Source: Lachnospiraceae bacterium (lineage in GTDB: Bacteria; Bacillota; Clostridia; Lachnospirales; Lachnospiraceae). From it: DNA of 32,153 nt. The notes beneath the pieces are model-generated. The model worked only from the letters and a program-made list of their open reading frames with translations. It did no database searches and had not been told where the DNA came from. Below, piece by piece: positions 1-7,828 of this stretch. Both the position numbers and the translations under genes were made by a program. The DNA is taken from contig JAFYYN010000097.1 in assembly GCA_017557525.1 (NCBI GenBank), positions 1 to 32,153 of the forward strand. Direction: 5' to 3'. Numbering within the stretch: the first letter of the stretch is position 1; each line of letters starts with the position of its first letter.

Positions 1-204
1 GGCACCCTCACGGCACATGAGAGACACTGCTTAGTGCTGCTGTATTCCTACCCTGACACGGTTCACAGGCTGCCATTGCGCGAGACCCAAACGTCAACAT
101 CACTTATGAAGGGCAGCCCGACAATATGCTACCCGAGACCGAACATCACCCCTGCTGTAGCGGATTGCAGGTACAGGGCACCGCTAACTCCCCGGCTGTG
201 CGAC
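1..204 (-). ncRNA. ffs: Signal recognition particle RNA, large (Alu-containing) type, 3' end cut by window edge
   Basis: The minus strand carries the scaffold RNA of the signal recognition particle, which binds Ffh and directs nascent membrane proteins to the translocon. Read on the minus strand, it has the 5' Alu-domain block (GCGGTGCCCTGTACCTGC, near 186-169) and the linker GTTGACGTTTGGGTC also found in the Bacillus scRNA. The Ffh-binding tip lies at 55-37: CAGG, then GTA, a GGAA tetraloop, TAC, then AGCAG. The GTA/TAC stem replaces the UCC/GGA pair of Bacillus while keeping base pairing and the CAGG/AGCAG symmetric loop. By comparison with the 271-nt Bacillus RNA, roughly 60 nt of 3' end lie beyond position 1. 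The 5' end is set from the promoter. An apparent 72-residue plus-strand reading frame over it is a shadow. Confidence 0.95.
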
Positions 205-210
205 TTTATA

Positions 211-239
211 AGTATACTGTGTTTTTGTTCGGATGTCAA
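211..239 (-). promoter_or_regulatory. Sigma-A promoter of the SRP RNA gene
   Basis: On the minus strand TTGACA (239-234) and TATACT (216-211) are separated by exactly 17 bp. This predicts a start near 204, which agrees with the 5' end expected for the SRP RNA. Confidence 0.88.
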
Positions 240-316
240 CTTAAATTTTTGAGTGAGGATAGAGATGCTTCCAGCGTAGGATATTAGGATTTTGTTTTGG
301 GAGCTTATCGCAGAAA

Positions 317-991
317 ATGGTTAAAGATAAGAAAAAGATCATAGTCGGTATACTCATGATAATTGCAGCAATCGTTATAGTGCTTGTCTGTATTATTGTG
401 GGTATCCCACTTGTAAGACTGGCCGGGGAACCTGAAAAATTCCGCGAGTGGGTTGATTCTAAGGGTGTGTGGGGACCGGCTTTATACATAGCACTGGTTG
501 TATTTCAGATACTTATAGCCTTTATCCCCGGGGAACCGCTGGAGATAGCTGCAGGGTATGTTTTCGGTACATTTAAGGGTACACTCCTTTGCATTACGGC
601 GGCTTCCATTGGCAGTATAATAGTTATCCTGATGGTGAGAAAATTTGGAAAGGCTATACTGGAACTGTATTTTGACAAAGAAAAGATAGAAAGTCTTAAG
701 TTTTTGCAGTCATCGGATAAGAAAATAGTGATTTTTCTGATACTGTTTATAGTTCCCGGTACGCCTAAGGATTTATTGTGCTATTACGGGGGACTTACGG
801 ATATTTCGCTGCCGCTTTTGATATTTATCTGTACAGTATGTAGATTTCCGTCGATCATAACCTCAACTGTGGGCGGAGATGCTTTAGGTACTGGGCAGTA
901 TCTGTTTGCGGTCATAGTTTTTACGGTGACGGCTGTTGTGAGTCTGATAGGTATTCTTATATATAAGAAATTTAGCCAAAAGAAAGGATAA
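317..991 (+). CDS. TVP38/TMEM64 (VTT/DedA superfamily) membrane protein
   Basis: A 224-residue polytopic inner-membrane protein of the VTT (SNARE-associated, DedA-related) family. Members are linked to lipid scrambling or transport and membrane homeostasis; the substrate here is unknown. The sequence shows an N-terminal membrane segment (about 9-33), then the family signature FIPGEPLEIAAGYVFG (about 69-84) with a following glycine-rich segment, then a re-entrant-like IVPGTPKDLLCYYGG around 146-160, and a C-terminal membrane helix ending in a lysine-rich tail. The length is normal for the family. The ATG at 317 has only a distant purine-rich site (GGGAG at 299-303), so the start is less certain than the identity. 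It lies 20 nt before the ABC gene in the same direction, suggesting co-transcription. No clear plus-strand promoter is visible between it and the divergent SRP RNA gene. Confidence 0.85.
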   Translation: MVKDKKKIIVGILMIIAAIVIVLVCIIVGIPLVRLAGEPEKFREWVDSKGVWGPALYIALVVFQILIAFIPGEPLEIAAGYVFGTFKGTLLCITAASIGSIIVILMVRKFGKAILELYFDKEKIESLKFLQSSDKKIVIFLILFIVPGTPKDLLCYYGGLTDISLPLLIFICTVCRFPSIITSTVGGDALGTGQYLFAVIVFTVTAVVSLIGILIYKKFSQKKG

Positions 992-1011
992 TTTAGCAGG
1001 AAGGAACATAT

Positions 1012-1731
1012 ATGCTTGAATTAAAAAATGTTTCAAAAAAATATGGGAAAATGGATGCAGTTTCAAATGTTTCATTTTCTGTTGAGGGAGGACAGGTTTT
1101 AGGACTTGTCGGACATAACGGAGCCGGAAAATCTACATGCGTAAGTATGATAGCGACTCTGCTTAAGCCTGATTCGGGTACAATACTTTTTGAAGGAAAG
1201 GATATAGTAAAGGAGCCTGACGCCATAAGGAGCAAGCTTGGGTTTGTACCTCAGGACATAGCACTTTATGAGTCCTTATCGGGTCTCGATAATCTTAAAT
1301 TCTGGGGAAAAAGCTACGGTGTTCCTTCAAAGGATCTGGATGCGGAGATAAAGAGAGTATGTGGCATTATCTCATTTGATGAAACATTGCTTAAACGCAG
1401 GGTAAGCGCTTATTCCGGAGGTATGAAAAGGCGTCTTAATATCGGTGTGGCTCTGCTGCACAGACCTAAGCTGGTTATCCTGGATGAGCCTACAACGGGT
1501 ATCGATATCCAATCCGGCACTCAGATATTAAATGCCATCGAGGGCTTAAAGGCTCAGGGCACCGCCATAATCTACGTAGGACATTATGTGGAAGAGGTTG
1601 AGCGTATCAGTACGCATCTGTGTTTTATGGAGCAGGGAGAATGTAAGGTGTTCGGTACTATAAAAGAGGTTTTGGAAAAGACAGGAAAGGGCTCTCTTTC
1701 AGAGTTACTGTTAGGGGAGAGAAGATCATAA
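1012..1731 (+). CDS. ABC transporter ATP-binding protein without an adjacent permease
   Basis: A 239-residue ABC ATPase with every catalytic element: Walker A GHNGAGKST (about 34-42), Q-loop VPQD (near 81), signature YSGGMKRRLNI (about 138), Walker B LVILDEPTTGID (about 158-169) and the switch histidine in YVGHYVEEV. The long linker and the DEPTTGID form resemble the DrrA/CcmA-like ATPases of ABC-2 exporters. No membrane partner is encoded beside it. Instead its stop codon overlaps the start of the next gene (TAATG), so the two are translationally coupled. The start ATG has a good AGGAAGGAA site just upstream. It either works with a permease encoded elsewhere or functions with its unusual downstream partner; the latter is inference from coupling only. 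Confidence 0.9.
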   Translation: MLELKNVSKKYGKMDAVSNVSFSVEGGQVLGLVGHNGAGKSTCVSMIATLLKPDSGTILFEGKDIVKEPDAIRSKLGFVPQDIALYESLSGLDNLKFWGKSYGVPSKDLDAEIKRVCGIISFDETLLKRRVSAYSGGMKRRLNIGVALLHRPKLVILDEPTTGIDIQSGTQILNAIEGLKAQGTAIIYVGHYVEEVERISTHLCFMEQGECKVFGTIKEVLEKTGKGSLSELLLGERRS

Positions 1732-4535
1732 TGGACAAGTACAAGAATTTTGTCAGGATAGAGGAAATTAAGACCCTGATACGTCAGGGGAAAAACGAGG
1801 AGGCTCTGGAGCTGTGCGAAGGGATGGAGCCAAAGAAGATCAAAGATAACTGGGACTGCATGGTTTTGGCAGAGGTATACTTAAATAACGGTATGCTCGG
1901 GAAAGCCAGGGACTGTTATCTCGCGGTCTATGACCGTAAAAAGAGCAGGCGTGTGGCTATGGAGCTTGTAAATATCTGTATCCGTCTGAAAAAGGCCGAT
2001 GATGCCGAAAAGTATTTTGATGATTACAAGAAAATGGCTCCCAATGACTATTTTAACTACATCTTTAAGTATAAGATAGACAGGCTGAAAGGAAAGCCTT
2101 TAAGGGAGCAAGCTGAGGACCTTGAGGCTCTGAAGCGTAAAGAGTTTTTTGATACATGGGGATATGAGCTTGCCAAGATCTACCATAAGATGGGTGAGCG
2201 AGAGAAATGCCTTAAGACCTGTGAGGATGTTATCGTCTGGTTTGGAGACGGTGAGGCGGTAGATAAGGCTAAGACCTTAAGAGCACTGTATCTTGGAGAG
2301 ATAAGTCTTAAGGATCTTAATACCTCCGGTGCGGCTAGTGACAGGCAGCAAACTCAGCAGGAGCCTGCAGAGGTATCTTCAGATCTTGACCTTGATGTTG
2401 TGATAGACTACCAGATGGAATTTGACCATGCGGTTGATGCTATCATGAACAAGGACAAAGTTGATGAAGCTGCAATGGAAGATTCGGAAACTACTTCAGA
2501 TATTTCAAAGAAGGCAGTTACTGATGATGCAGTTATAGAGAAAGCAGCTACAGAGGAAGTAGTTAAAGAAGAAGCAATTGCAGAAGAAGCGATAGCTGAA
2601 GAAGCTATAGACGAAGAAGATGCCGATATCAGGATAGCATATGTAGCTGAGACTTTTGAGGAGCCCGAAGTTATTAAAAGAAATAGTCTTGAGACCGAAA
2701 ACAATGTAATAGAGAATGTTGTAGATAAGGCTATAGATAAGGAAGAATCAGAGACTAACGAAGAAGAGTATTTAAAAGAAACATATATAGAAGAGGAATA
2801 CACCGAGGAAGATCTCTCTATTGCAGATGAAGAGGATGAGCCGGTAAATTCTGAAAATATTAAAGAAGAAAATAAAGTAAGATCAGAAGATAAAAACGGG
2901 AATATAGAAGAAAAGATAATCGATGATGAGGAAGACGACGATATAAAGATCGCTCCCGAGAGGAATAAAGAAAAGACTCCTGTCAGACGCAAGGTGCATG
3001 AGAATGACTTCTTCACGGATGAGATAGCAAAGGCTGTTGAGCAGGCTCTGATGGAGGATGATGCCGAAAAGAGACAGAGAGCACAGCATTCCGGTCCGCA
3101 GGATGCGACACGTGAGTGGAGGAGACTTGAAAAGACCCAAGTTGCAGGAGTAAGGATCGAGCCCGTAAAAGAAAAGCAGGCAGAAGAGAAAGCAGAGCAA
3201 AAAACTGAGCAAAAAGCAGTCAAAACCGATAAAAATGACAAAAAAGAAGCTGCCAATGAGGATATTTCCTTAAATGAAACAAACGGAGCCGGATCAAAGC
3301 TGTTAGATGCAGTAGAACGTGAGCTGGGCATCGTCGGCGGTTCTGAGGAAAAGGAAAAACCTGTTAAGAAGAGCTGGCTTGAAAGAAGAAAAGAAAAGCA
3401 TAAAGAGAAGGAGCTTAGGAAACAGGAAGAAAAGCGTAAGCTGATCGAGGCTGAGGAAAAGGAAAAGCTGGATAAGGAAAAGGCAGCTGAGCTTGAGAAA
3501 CAGCGTTTTATCGAAAGCGAAAAGCGTAAGGACCGTAAAAAATTCCTGGATCATCAAAGGCAGCTGGCACTTCTTGCAAATGAAAAGGCTAAGAAGGAAC
3601 AGAGCCTGCAGGAGGAAAGAAAGGCAGCTATTCCTGAAAAGGCAAGAGATGATGATTTTTCAGTGGATATAAAGAATATCCAGGATGTATTTGAGACTGG
3701 GGAGACAAAGGACGGTATTTATACCCCTAAGCAGTTAAAGCCCATTGAGATACCAGGAAACAGCATAGTTGCCGAGTATCTTGCCGGTACCGGAAGGACC
3801 CTTGAGACATATTTTGGATTCTTTGCCTGCCAGAGAGATATGAGCAGTCAGATATTAAAGTGTCTTGAGAGACTCCTTGACCCTGAGGAAGAGGTAATGA
3901 ATTACTGCATCATAGGGGAAAAGGGTAGCGGAAAGAAGGCTATAGTTCACGGATTTACAAGATTTATGGTCGATGCAGGAAAGCTGGTTTCGCCTCAGGC
4001 AGTCTGGACTGATTCTAATAAGATCAACTCCATTGACTTAAGCGAGAAAACAGACAAGCTGAAAGGCCGGAGCCTTGTTATCGATCAGGCGGGTGCTTTG
4101 GAGATAGAAGGAATAGAGGACATTGCCAAGGTTATAGAGCGCCTGCACAGAAAGACAATGATAGTTTTGGCGGACTACAGGAGAAACATGGTTGAACTTT
4201 TCAAGGGCAGGGAAAACTTTGAGGAGATGTTTGGCCCGAGAGTAATAATTCCCGTATTTAATCAGGATGACCTGTTTGACTATGTTGACTACAAGGTTGC
4301 TGCTGCCGGCTTTGTTTTTGATGAGGAAAGCCATGAGCTTATCTCAAAGAGGATAAAGAGCATCTTGAGAGCTACTGAGGAAGGCGCTCTTGCCCGTACC
4401 GAGAAATTTGTCGTAAAAACCATCGACAATGCAGAGCAGAGAAATGGGGAGGCTTACATAAAGCAGACCTTAGAGCATGAAAAGCATACAAGAAACAATG
4501 TGATTACTGTCAGTGATATCCCTGACAGTCTGTGA
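1731..4535 (+). CDS. 934-residue TPR / low-complexity / AAA-like protein with degenerate nucleotide site
   Basis: A large, apparently cytoplasmic protein with no signal peptide or membrane helix. Three regions can be seen. Residues 1 to about 190 form TPR-like helical pairs. Residues about 200-660 are low complexity: first very acidic, with a short tandem EEAIAEEAIAEEAIDEED stretch, then a Lys/Glu-rich likely coiled coil. Residues about 665-930 resemble an AAA module of the SpoVK/CbbX kind. In that module the Walker A position reads GEKGSGKK (729-736), with Lys where Thr/Ser normally binds magnesium. The Walker B position reads SLVIDQAG, with Asp785 followed by Gln786 instead of the catalytic Glu. 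This suggests nucleotide binding without efficient hydrolysis, or a pure scaffold. Translation is coupled to the ABC ATPase (1-nt overlap). Family membership of the C-terminal part is by motif layout only; function is unknown. Confidence 0.8.
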   Translation: MDKYKNFVRIEEIKTLIRQGKNEEALELCEGMEPKKIKDNWDCMVLAEVYLNNGMLGKARDCYLAVYDRKKSRRVAMELVNICIRLKKADDAEKYFDDYKKMAPNDYFNYIFKYKIDRLKGKPLREQAEDLEALKRKEFFDTWGYELAKIYHKMGEREKCLKTCEDVIVWFGDGEAVDKAKTLRALYLGEISLKDLNTSGAASDRQQTQQEPAEVSSDLDLDVVIDYQMEFDHAVDAIMNKDKVDEAAMEDSETTSDISKKAVTDDAVIEKAATEEVVKEEAIAEEAIAEEAIDEEDADIRIAYVAETFEEPEVIKRNSLETENNVIENVVDKAIDKEESETNEEEYLKETYIEEEYTEEDLSIADEEDEPVNSENIKEENKVRSEDKNGNIEEKIIDDEEDDDIKIAPERNKEKTPVRRKVHENDFFTDEIAKAVEQALMEDDAEKRQRAQHSGPQDATREWRRLEKTQVAGVRIEPVKEKQAEEKAEQKTEQKAVKTDKNDKKEAANEDISLNETNGAGSKLLDAVERELGIVGGSEEKEKPVKKSWLERRKEKHKEKELRKQEEKRKLIEAEEKEKLDKEKAAELEKQRFIESEKRKDRKKFLDHQRQLALLANEKAKKEQSLQEERKAAIPEKARDDDFSVDIKNIQDVFETGETKDGIYTPKQLKPIEIPGNSIVAEYLAGTGRTLETYFGFFACQRDMSSQILKCLERLLDPEEEVMNYCIIGEKGSGKKAIVHGFTRFMVDAGKLVSPQAVWTDSNKINSIDLSEKTDKLKGRSLVIDQAGALEIEGIEDIAKVIERLHRKTMIVLADYRRNMVELFKGRENFEEMFGPRVIIPVFNQDDLFDYVDYKVAAAGFVFDEESHELISKRIKSILRATEEGALARTEKFVVKTIDNAEQRNGEAYIKQTLEHEKHTRNNVITVSDIPDSL

Positions 4536-4554
4536 TAACAACTAAAAAGCGTAT

Positions 4555-4585
4555 AAAAAGAGCCCTCGGTGTTGAAACCGGGGGC
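4555..4585 (-). terminator. Intrinsic terminator of murA (also between convergent genes)
   Basis: An 8-bp stem, GCCCTCGG (4562-4569) with CCGGGGGC (4578-4585), has an 8-nt loop. On the minus strand it is followed by TCTTTTTATAC, a good U tract for murA. On the plus strand only a weak TTAAATT follows, so stopping of the upstream operon is less certain. Confidence 0.85.
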
Positions 4586-4593
4586 TTAAATTA

Positions 4594-5901
4594 TCATGAA
4601 ATATTTTTAAGAGCCATTTTTCTTGCATAGAGAGCTTCGTCTACATCGTCGTCCACCTTTTCGATGGTAGCGCCTAAGCTTCTCAGCTTAACCTCAAATT
4701 CCTCGTAGCCTCTTTCGATATACTCAACCTGTTCTACTACGCTGTAGCCGTCTGCAACAAGTCCTGCGATAACAAGTGCGGCACCTGCTCTTAAGTCGGG
4801 AGAACAGATGGAAGCACCGGTGAGCTTTTCAACACCGTTGATTATTGCTACATTACCCTCAACTCTGATATCGGCGCCCATACGTGAGAGCTCATCAACA
4901 TATTTAAATCTGTTATCAAAGATGTTTTCTGTTACTGTACTGGTACCACGGCTTAATGCAAGCAGTGTGGTCATCTGAGGCTGCATATCTGTCGGGAAAC
5001 CAGGATATGCAAAGGTCTTTATCTGAGCACTTGAAAGCCTGCTCTTTGCAACAACACGGATCGAGTCATCGTTTTCTATAACCTCGGCACCGATCTCGGA
5101 AAGCTTAGCAGAAATAGCCTCCATATGCTTGGGAATGATATTCTTTATAAGTACATCACCGCGAGTAGCTGCTGCAGCGAGCATAAATGTGCCGGCCTCT
5201 ATCTGGTCGGGGATGATGGAATAAGTACTGCCATGCAGCTTTTCTACGCCTCTGATCTTGATAACATCGGTACCTGCACCCTTGATGTTTGCGCCCATGC
5301 TGTTAAGGAAGTTGGCAACGTCAACTATATGGGGCTCCTTGGCAACATTCTCAAGGATTGTAAGTCCGGGTGAAAGAGCAGCTGCAAGCATTACGTTGAT
5401 AGTAGCACCTACAGAAACAATATCAAAGAAGATATGGCTGCCCTTAAGTGTTTCAGCCTCTGCTGAAAGTATACCGCCGTATGTGATCTCTACCTTGGCA
5501 CCGAGCTGCTTAAAGCCCTTTATGTGCTGCTCTACGGGTCTGCTTCCGATATTGCATCCGCCGGGAAGCGGAACCTGGGCTCTTTTATATTTCCCAAGGA
5601 GTGCTCCTAAAAGATAGTAGGAACCTCTCATCTTTCTCATGTTTTCATTGTCTACTACAGATGAACACATCGAGCCGACAATCTTAACAGTATGTCTGTC
5701 TACTCTGTCAACGATGGCGCCCATATCCCTGATAGCATCAAGGAGGACATTTATATCCCAGACATCGGGAAGGTTTTCAATCGTTACCATCTCATCCGAC
5801 ATTACAGATGCGGCAACGATACCAAGTGCTGCGTTTTTAGCTCCGTTTATAACAACATCTCCGGCAAGAGACTTGCCGCCATGAATAATATATTTGCTCA
5901 T
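4594..5901 (-). CDS. murA: UDP-N-acetylglucosamine 1-carboxyvinyltransferase (MurA)
   Basis: Catalyses the first committed step of peptidoglycan synthesis in the cytoplasm: transfer of enolpyruvate from PEP to UDP-GlcNAc. The 435-residue product has the usual length. It carries NGAKNAALG (Lys22/Asn23, PEP and substrate site), the active-site cysteine in PGGCNIGSRPVEQH (Cys116, the fosfomycin target) and the late motif FPTDMQPQM. The GAGTFMLAAAATRGD-type block for substrate binding is also present. Many Firmicutes carry two MurA paralogues, and the sequence alone does not say which this is. The gene is monocistronic, with its own promoter and terminator. The ATG at 5901 has only a weak ribosome-binding site (TACCTGAAA upstream); no better in-frame start exists before it. 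Confidence 0.97.
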   Translation of the reverse strand: MSKYIIHGGKSLAGDVVINGAKNAALGIVAASVMSDEMVTIENLPDVWDINVLLDAIRDMGAIVDRVDRHTVKIVGSMCSSVVDNENMRKMRGSYYLLGALLGKYKRAQVPLPGGCNIGSRPVEQHIKGFKQLGAKVEITYGGILSAEAETLKGSHIFFDIVSVGATINVMLAAALSPGLTILENVAKEPHIVDVANFLNSMGANIKGAGTDVIKIRGVEKLHGSTYSIIPDQIEAGTFMLAAAATRGDVLIKNIIPKHMEAISAKLSEIGAEVIENDDSIRVVAKSRLSSAQIKTFAYPGFPTDMQPQMTTLLALSRGTSTVTENIFDNRFKYVDELSRMGADIRVEGNVAIINGVEKLTGASICSPDLRAGAALVIAGLVADGYSVVEQVEYIERGYEEFEVKLRSLGATIEKVDDDVDEALYARKMALKNIS

Positions 5902-5956
5902 TTCAGGTACTATGCTTTTAGGTCAGCATATCCTTTCTGGATTATATTTAACCCCT

Positions 5957-5985
5957 ATTATAACCTTTTGTAACATTTTTGTAAA
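5957..5985 (-). promoter_or_regulatory. Sigma-A promoter of murA
   Basis: On the minus strand TTTACA (5985-5980) and TATAAT (5962-5957) are spaced by 17 bp, predicting a start near 5950 and a leader of about 50 nt. The leader includes a purine-rich AAAGGAT before a tiny ATG CTG ACC TAA frame, which may explain the poor site at the murA start codon. Confidence 0.8.
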
Positions 5986-6026
5986 CTATTTTTTTAAAAA
6001 ATTTTGTTTTTTATTGAAAAAAGCCT

Positions 6027-6054
6027 TTGACAAACGATATTTATCCATTATAAT
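6027..6054 (+). promoter_or_regulatory. Sigma-A promoter of the HD-GYP gene
   Basis: TTGACA (6027-6032) and TATAAT (6049-6054) are separated by 16 bp. The start would lie near 6061, giving a leader of about 105 nt before the HD-GYP start codon. The promoter is divergent from and close to that of murA. Confidence 0.85.
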
Positions 6055-6166
6055 TAACTTAAAATATACTTTTAGTTTACGTACTATTGCTTGCGAATGA
6101 ACATGGATTTTTACTGGGACTACCCGGATAGAAGGATTAAGACACAAAAGGACATGGAGGTTAATT

Positions 6167-7252
6167 ATGGAGGTAAGGAAGATCAGGATAAGTGATGCAT
6201 CAGCCGGCATGCTTGTAGCCGAAGATGTTGTTAATGACATAGGTCAGCTTATTTTCCCTGCTGAAGCGCGCCTTACCGACAAGGCTATAGCGAGGATCCA
6301 GTTCCATGCAATAAGATATATAAGGATATATCTGGAAAACGAAGAAGAAAGTGAACCCGATCAGAGCATTGACGAGCTTTCGTATTTTGAGAAGCTACGT
6401 GATTCAGAGGAATACAACACATTTAATGAGCAGTTTACCGATGTAGCCGACACCTTTGAAAAGGAAATGATGAGGGTACTCCATGAGGGTGGAGATACCG
6501 ACAGCAGGTCTCTTTCAAACGGTGTTAAAAAGATACTTTCCTCATGCCGTTCGGGTATACAGGTTTTTGATCTTCTGCATTGTACCAGGAGTTATGATGA
6601 GGTAGTTTTTGCGCATTCGCTGAATGTGGCAATTATCGCTGCCGTACTCGGAGGGTGGCTTGATTTTCCTATGGAAGACATAGATGTGCTTATCCAGTGC
6701 GGTATATATCATGATATAGGAAAGCTGGCAGTACCTAAGGAGATAATTGATAAACCCGGTGCGCTTACGCCTGATGAGTACGCAGTTATGAGGACACATA
6801 CCTCAAGGGGGTACAGTATCCTTAAAGACATGAATCTGGACAACCGTGTAAAGCTGGCAGCTATGATGCATCATGAAAGATGTGACGGCTCGGGATATCC
6901 TTTGGGAGTTGGTGGAAATCAGATTGAAAGGCTTACAAAGATCATAGCGATAGCTGATGTTTATGAGGCTATGACCGCACCCAGAAAGTACAGAAAGGCA
7001 AGATGCCCATTTGAAGTTATAAAGCTGTTTGAGTCGAGTGGATTAATGCTTTTTGATACAAAATATCTTATGACGTTCATTGAGCATATCGCGGTATGCT
7101 ATATGGGCTACAGGGTACGCTTAAATGACGGTACGGTCGGTACCATAGTGTATATGAACAGGCAGGATGATTCCAAACCCATGATACAGGTGGGCTCGGA
7201 ATATATAGATCTTTTCAGGAATCCCAAGCTCTATATCGAAGAGATCCTGTGA
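6167..7252 (+). CDS. HD-GYP domain protein, probable cyclic-di-GMP phosphodiesterase
   Basis: HD-GYP proteins hydrolyse cyclic di-GMP, lowering this second messenger. The 361-residue product has an N-terminal non-catalytic segment (1 to about 110) and then the HD-GYP core. The core has the metal-binding HD of YHDIGKLAVP (His182/Asp183), a second histidine in MRTHTSRGYSILK, and the diagnostic HHERCDGSGYP (235-245). The IADVYEAMT block also fits. It has no transmembrane segment and no obvious receiver domain, so it is likely cytosolic with an unrecognised sensor region. The C-terminal 60 residues form an extra small domain (YRVRLNDGTVGTIVYMN) that looks beta-rich, as in some Firmicute HD-GYP proteins. 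The start is supported by GGAGG at 6156-6160, 6 nt upstream. Substrate specificity is inferred from family motifs. Confidence 0.92.
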   Translation: MEVRKIRISDASAGMLVAEDVVNDIGQLIFPAEARLTDKAIARIQFHAIRYIRIYLENEEESEPDQSIDELSYFEKLRDSEEYNTFNEQFTDVADTFEKEMMRVLHEGGDTDSRSLSNGVKKILSSCRSGIQVFDLLHCTRSYDEVVFAHSLNVAIIAAVLGGWLDFPMEDIDVLIQCGIYHDIGKLAVPKEIIDKPGALTPDEYAVMRTHTSRGYSILKDMNLDNRVKLAAMMHHERCDGSGYPLGVGGNQIERLTKIIAIADVYEAMTAPRKYRKARCPFEVIKLFESSGLMLFDTKYLMTFIEHIAVCYMGYRVRLNDGTVGTIVYMNRQDDSKPMIQVGSEYIDLFRNPKLYIEEIL

Positions 7253-7591
7253 TCATACGGCAAATTCGATATCTATCTCGTCCTTAAGGCGCTGGCCGCC
7301 CTTAGATTCTACCATTTTGTTGACATGGAGAAAATAGGACTCGCCCTGCGCATAGGGCTCCTTGGGGCTGACCTCTATGGCGAGTGTTTCCGGATTATAT
7401 GATATGCTGGTCTTTAAAGGTTTACCAGAAGAATCATGGACAGTAAGATTCTGGTTGTTTACCGTAGCAGGATTAAGCGGGATATTAAAGAAAATCTTCC
7501 ATACGAAGTTCCCGGTCTTAAATTTCAGATCCTGTCTTACCTTGCTCAAATATCCGTCAGATACATTCTTTATCTCAAGATAGCTTGCCAT
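7253..7591 (-). CDS. Small single-domain Ig-like protein (SbsA/Big_5-like fold)
   Basis: A 112-residue product that looks like one bacterial Ig-like domain: alternating beta strands, the segment WKIFFNIPLNPATVNNQNLTV, and ending with the DEIDIEFAV strand. This is the pattern of SbsA-type Ig domains (PF13205), which are usually found as repeats in surface proteins. Here the domain stands alone and has no signal peptide or anchor. The ATG at 7591 is preferred because AGGTGA lies 6 nt upstream; a GTG at 7597 is also in frame. It converges on the HD-GYP gene with zero intergenic bases (stops at 7252 and 7253), and no terminator is visible between the two. Function unknown. Confidence 0.7.
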   Translation of the reverse strand: MASYLEIKNVSDGYLSKVRQDLKFKTGNFVWKIFFNIPLNPATVNNQNLTVHDSSGKPLKTSISYNPETLAIEVSPKEPYAQGESYFLHVNKMVESKGGQRLKDEIDIEFAV

Positions 7592-7828
7592 ATACACTCA
7601 CCTCACTAAAATAATCCACTCTATCTATATATCGGTCAGGTATCATAATAAATTAACAGTATAAAAAGATTTTCTTTTCCGCAGTTTCTAATAGGAATAT
7701 TAGCAAGAATAGAGTAGGAATAGGAATTTGCGGATAGTATAATTGTTTCCCGGTAGCTTAAAATATTTATCGATGCTGCTGCAGGCACGGTATCGGTATG
7801 TAATATGCCTGCGGTAAAGGTGCGAAAA
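7592..7828 (+). promoter_or_regulatory. Intergenic region with probable eda promoter (-10 at 7738-7743)
   Basis: A TATAAT at 7738-7743 is the best -10 element before the hexuronate genes. The matching -35 position (about 7715-7720) reads TAGGAA, a poor match, which suggests an activator-dependent or tightly regulated promoter. Just upstream the TAGGAAT word recurs (7692-7727) within an A/G-rich stretch. No operator could be assigned to a known regulator. Confidence 0.4.

Noticed and set aside
2408-3331. A 307-codon minus-strand frame inside the 934-residue gene
   Set aside because: It is a Ser-rich mirror of the Glu/Lys/Ala-rich low-complexity region on the other strand; it has no ribosome site and no recognisable domain.
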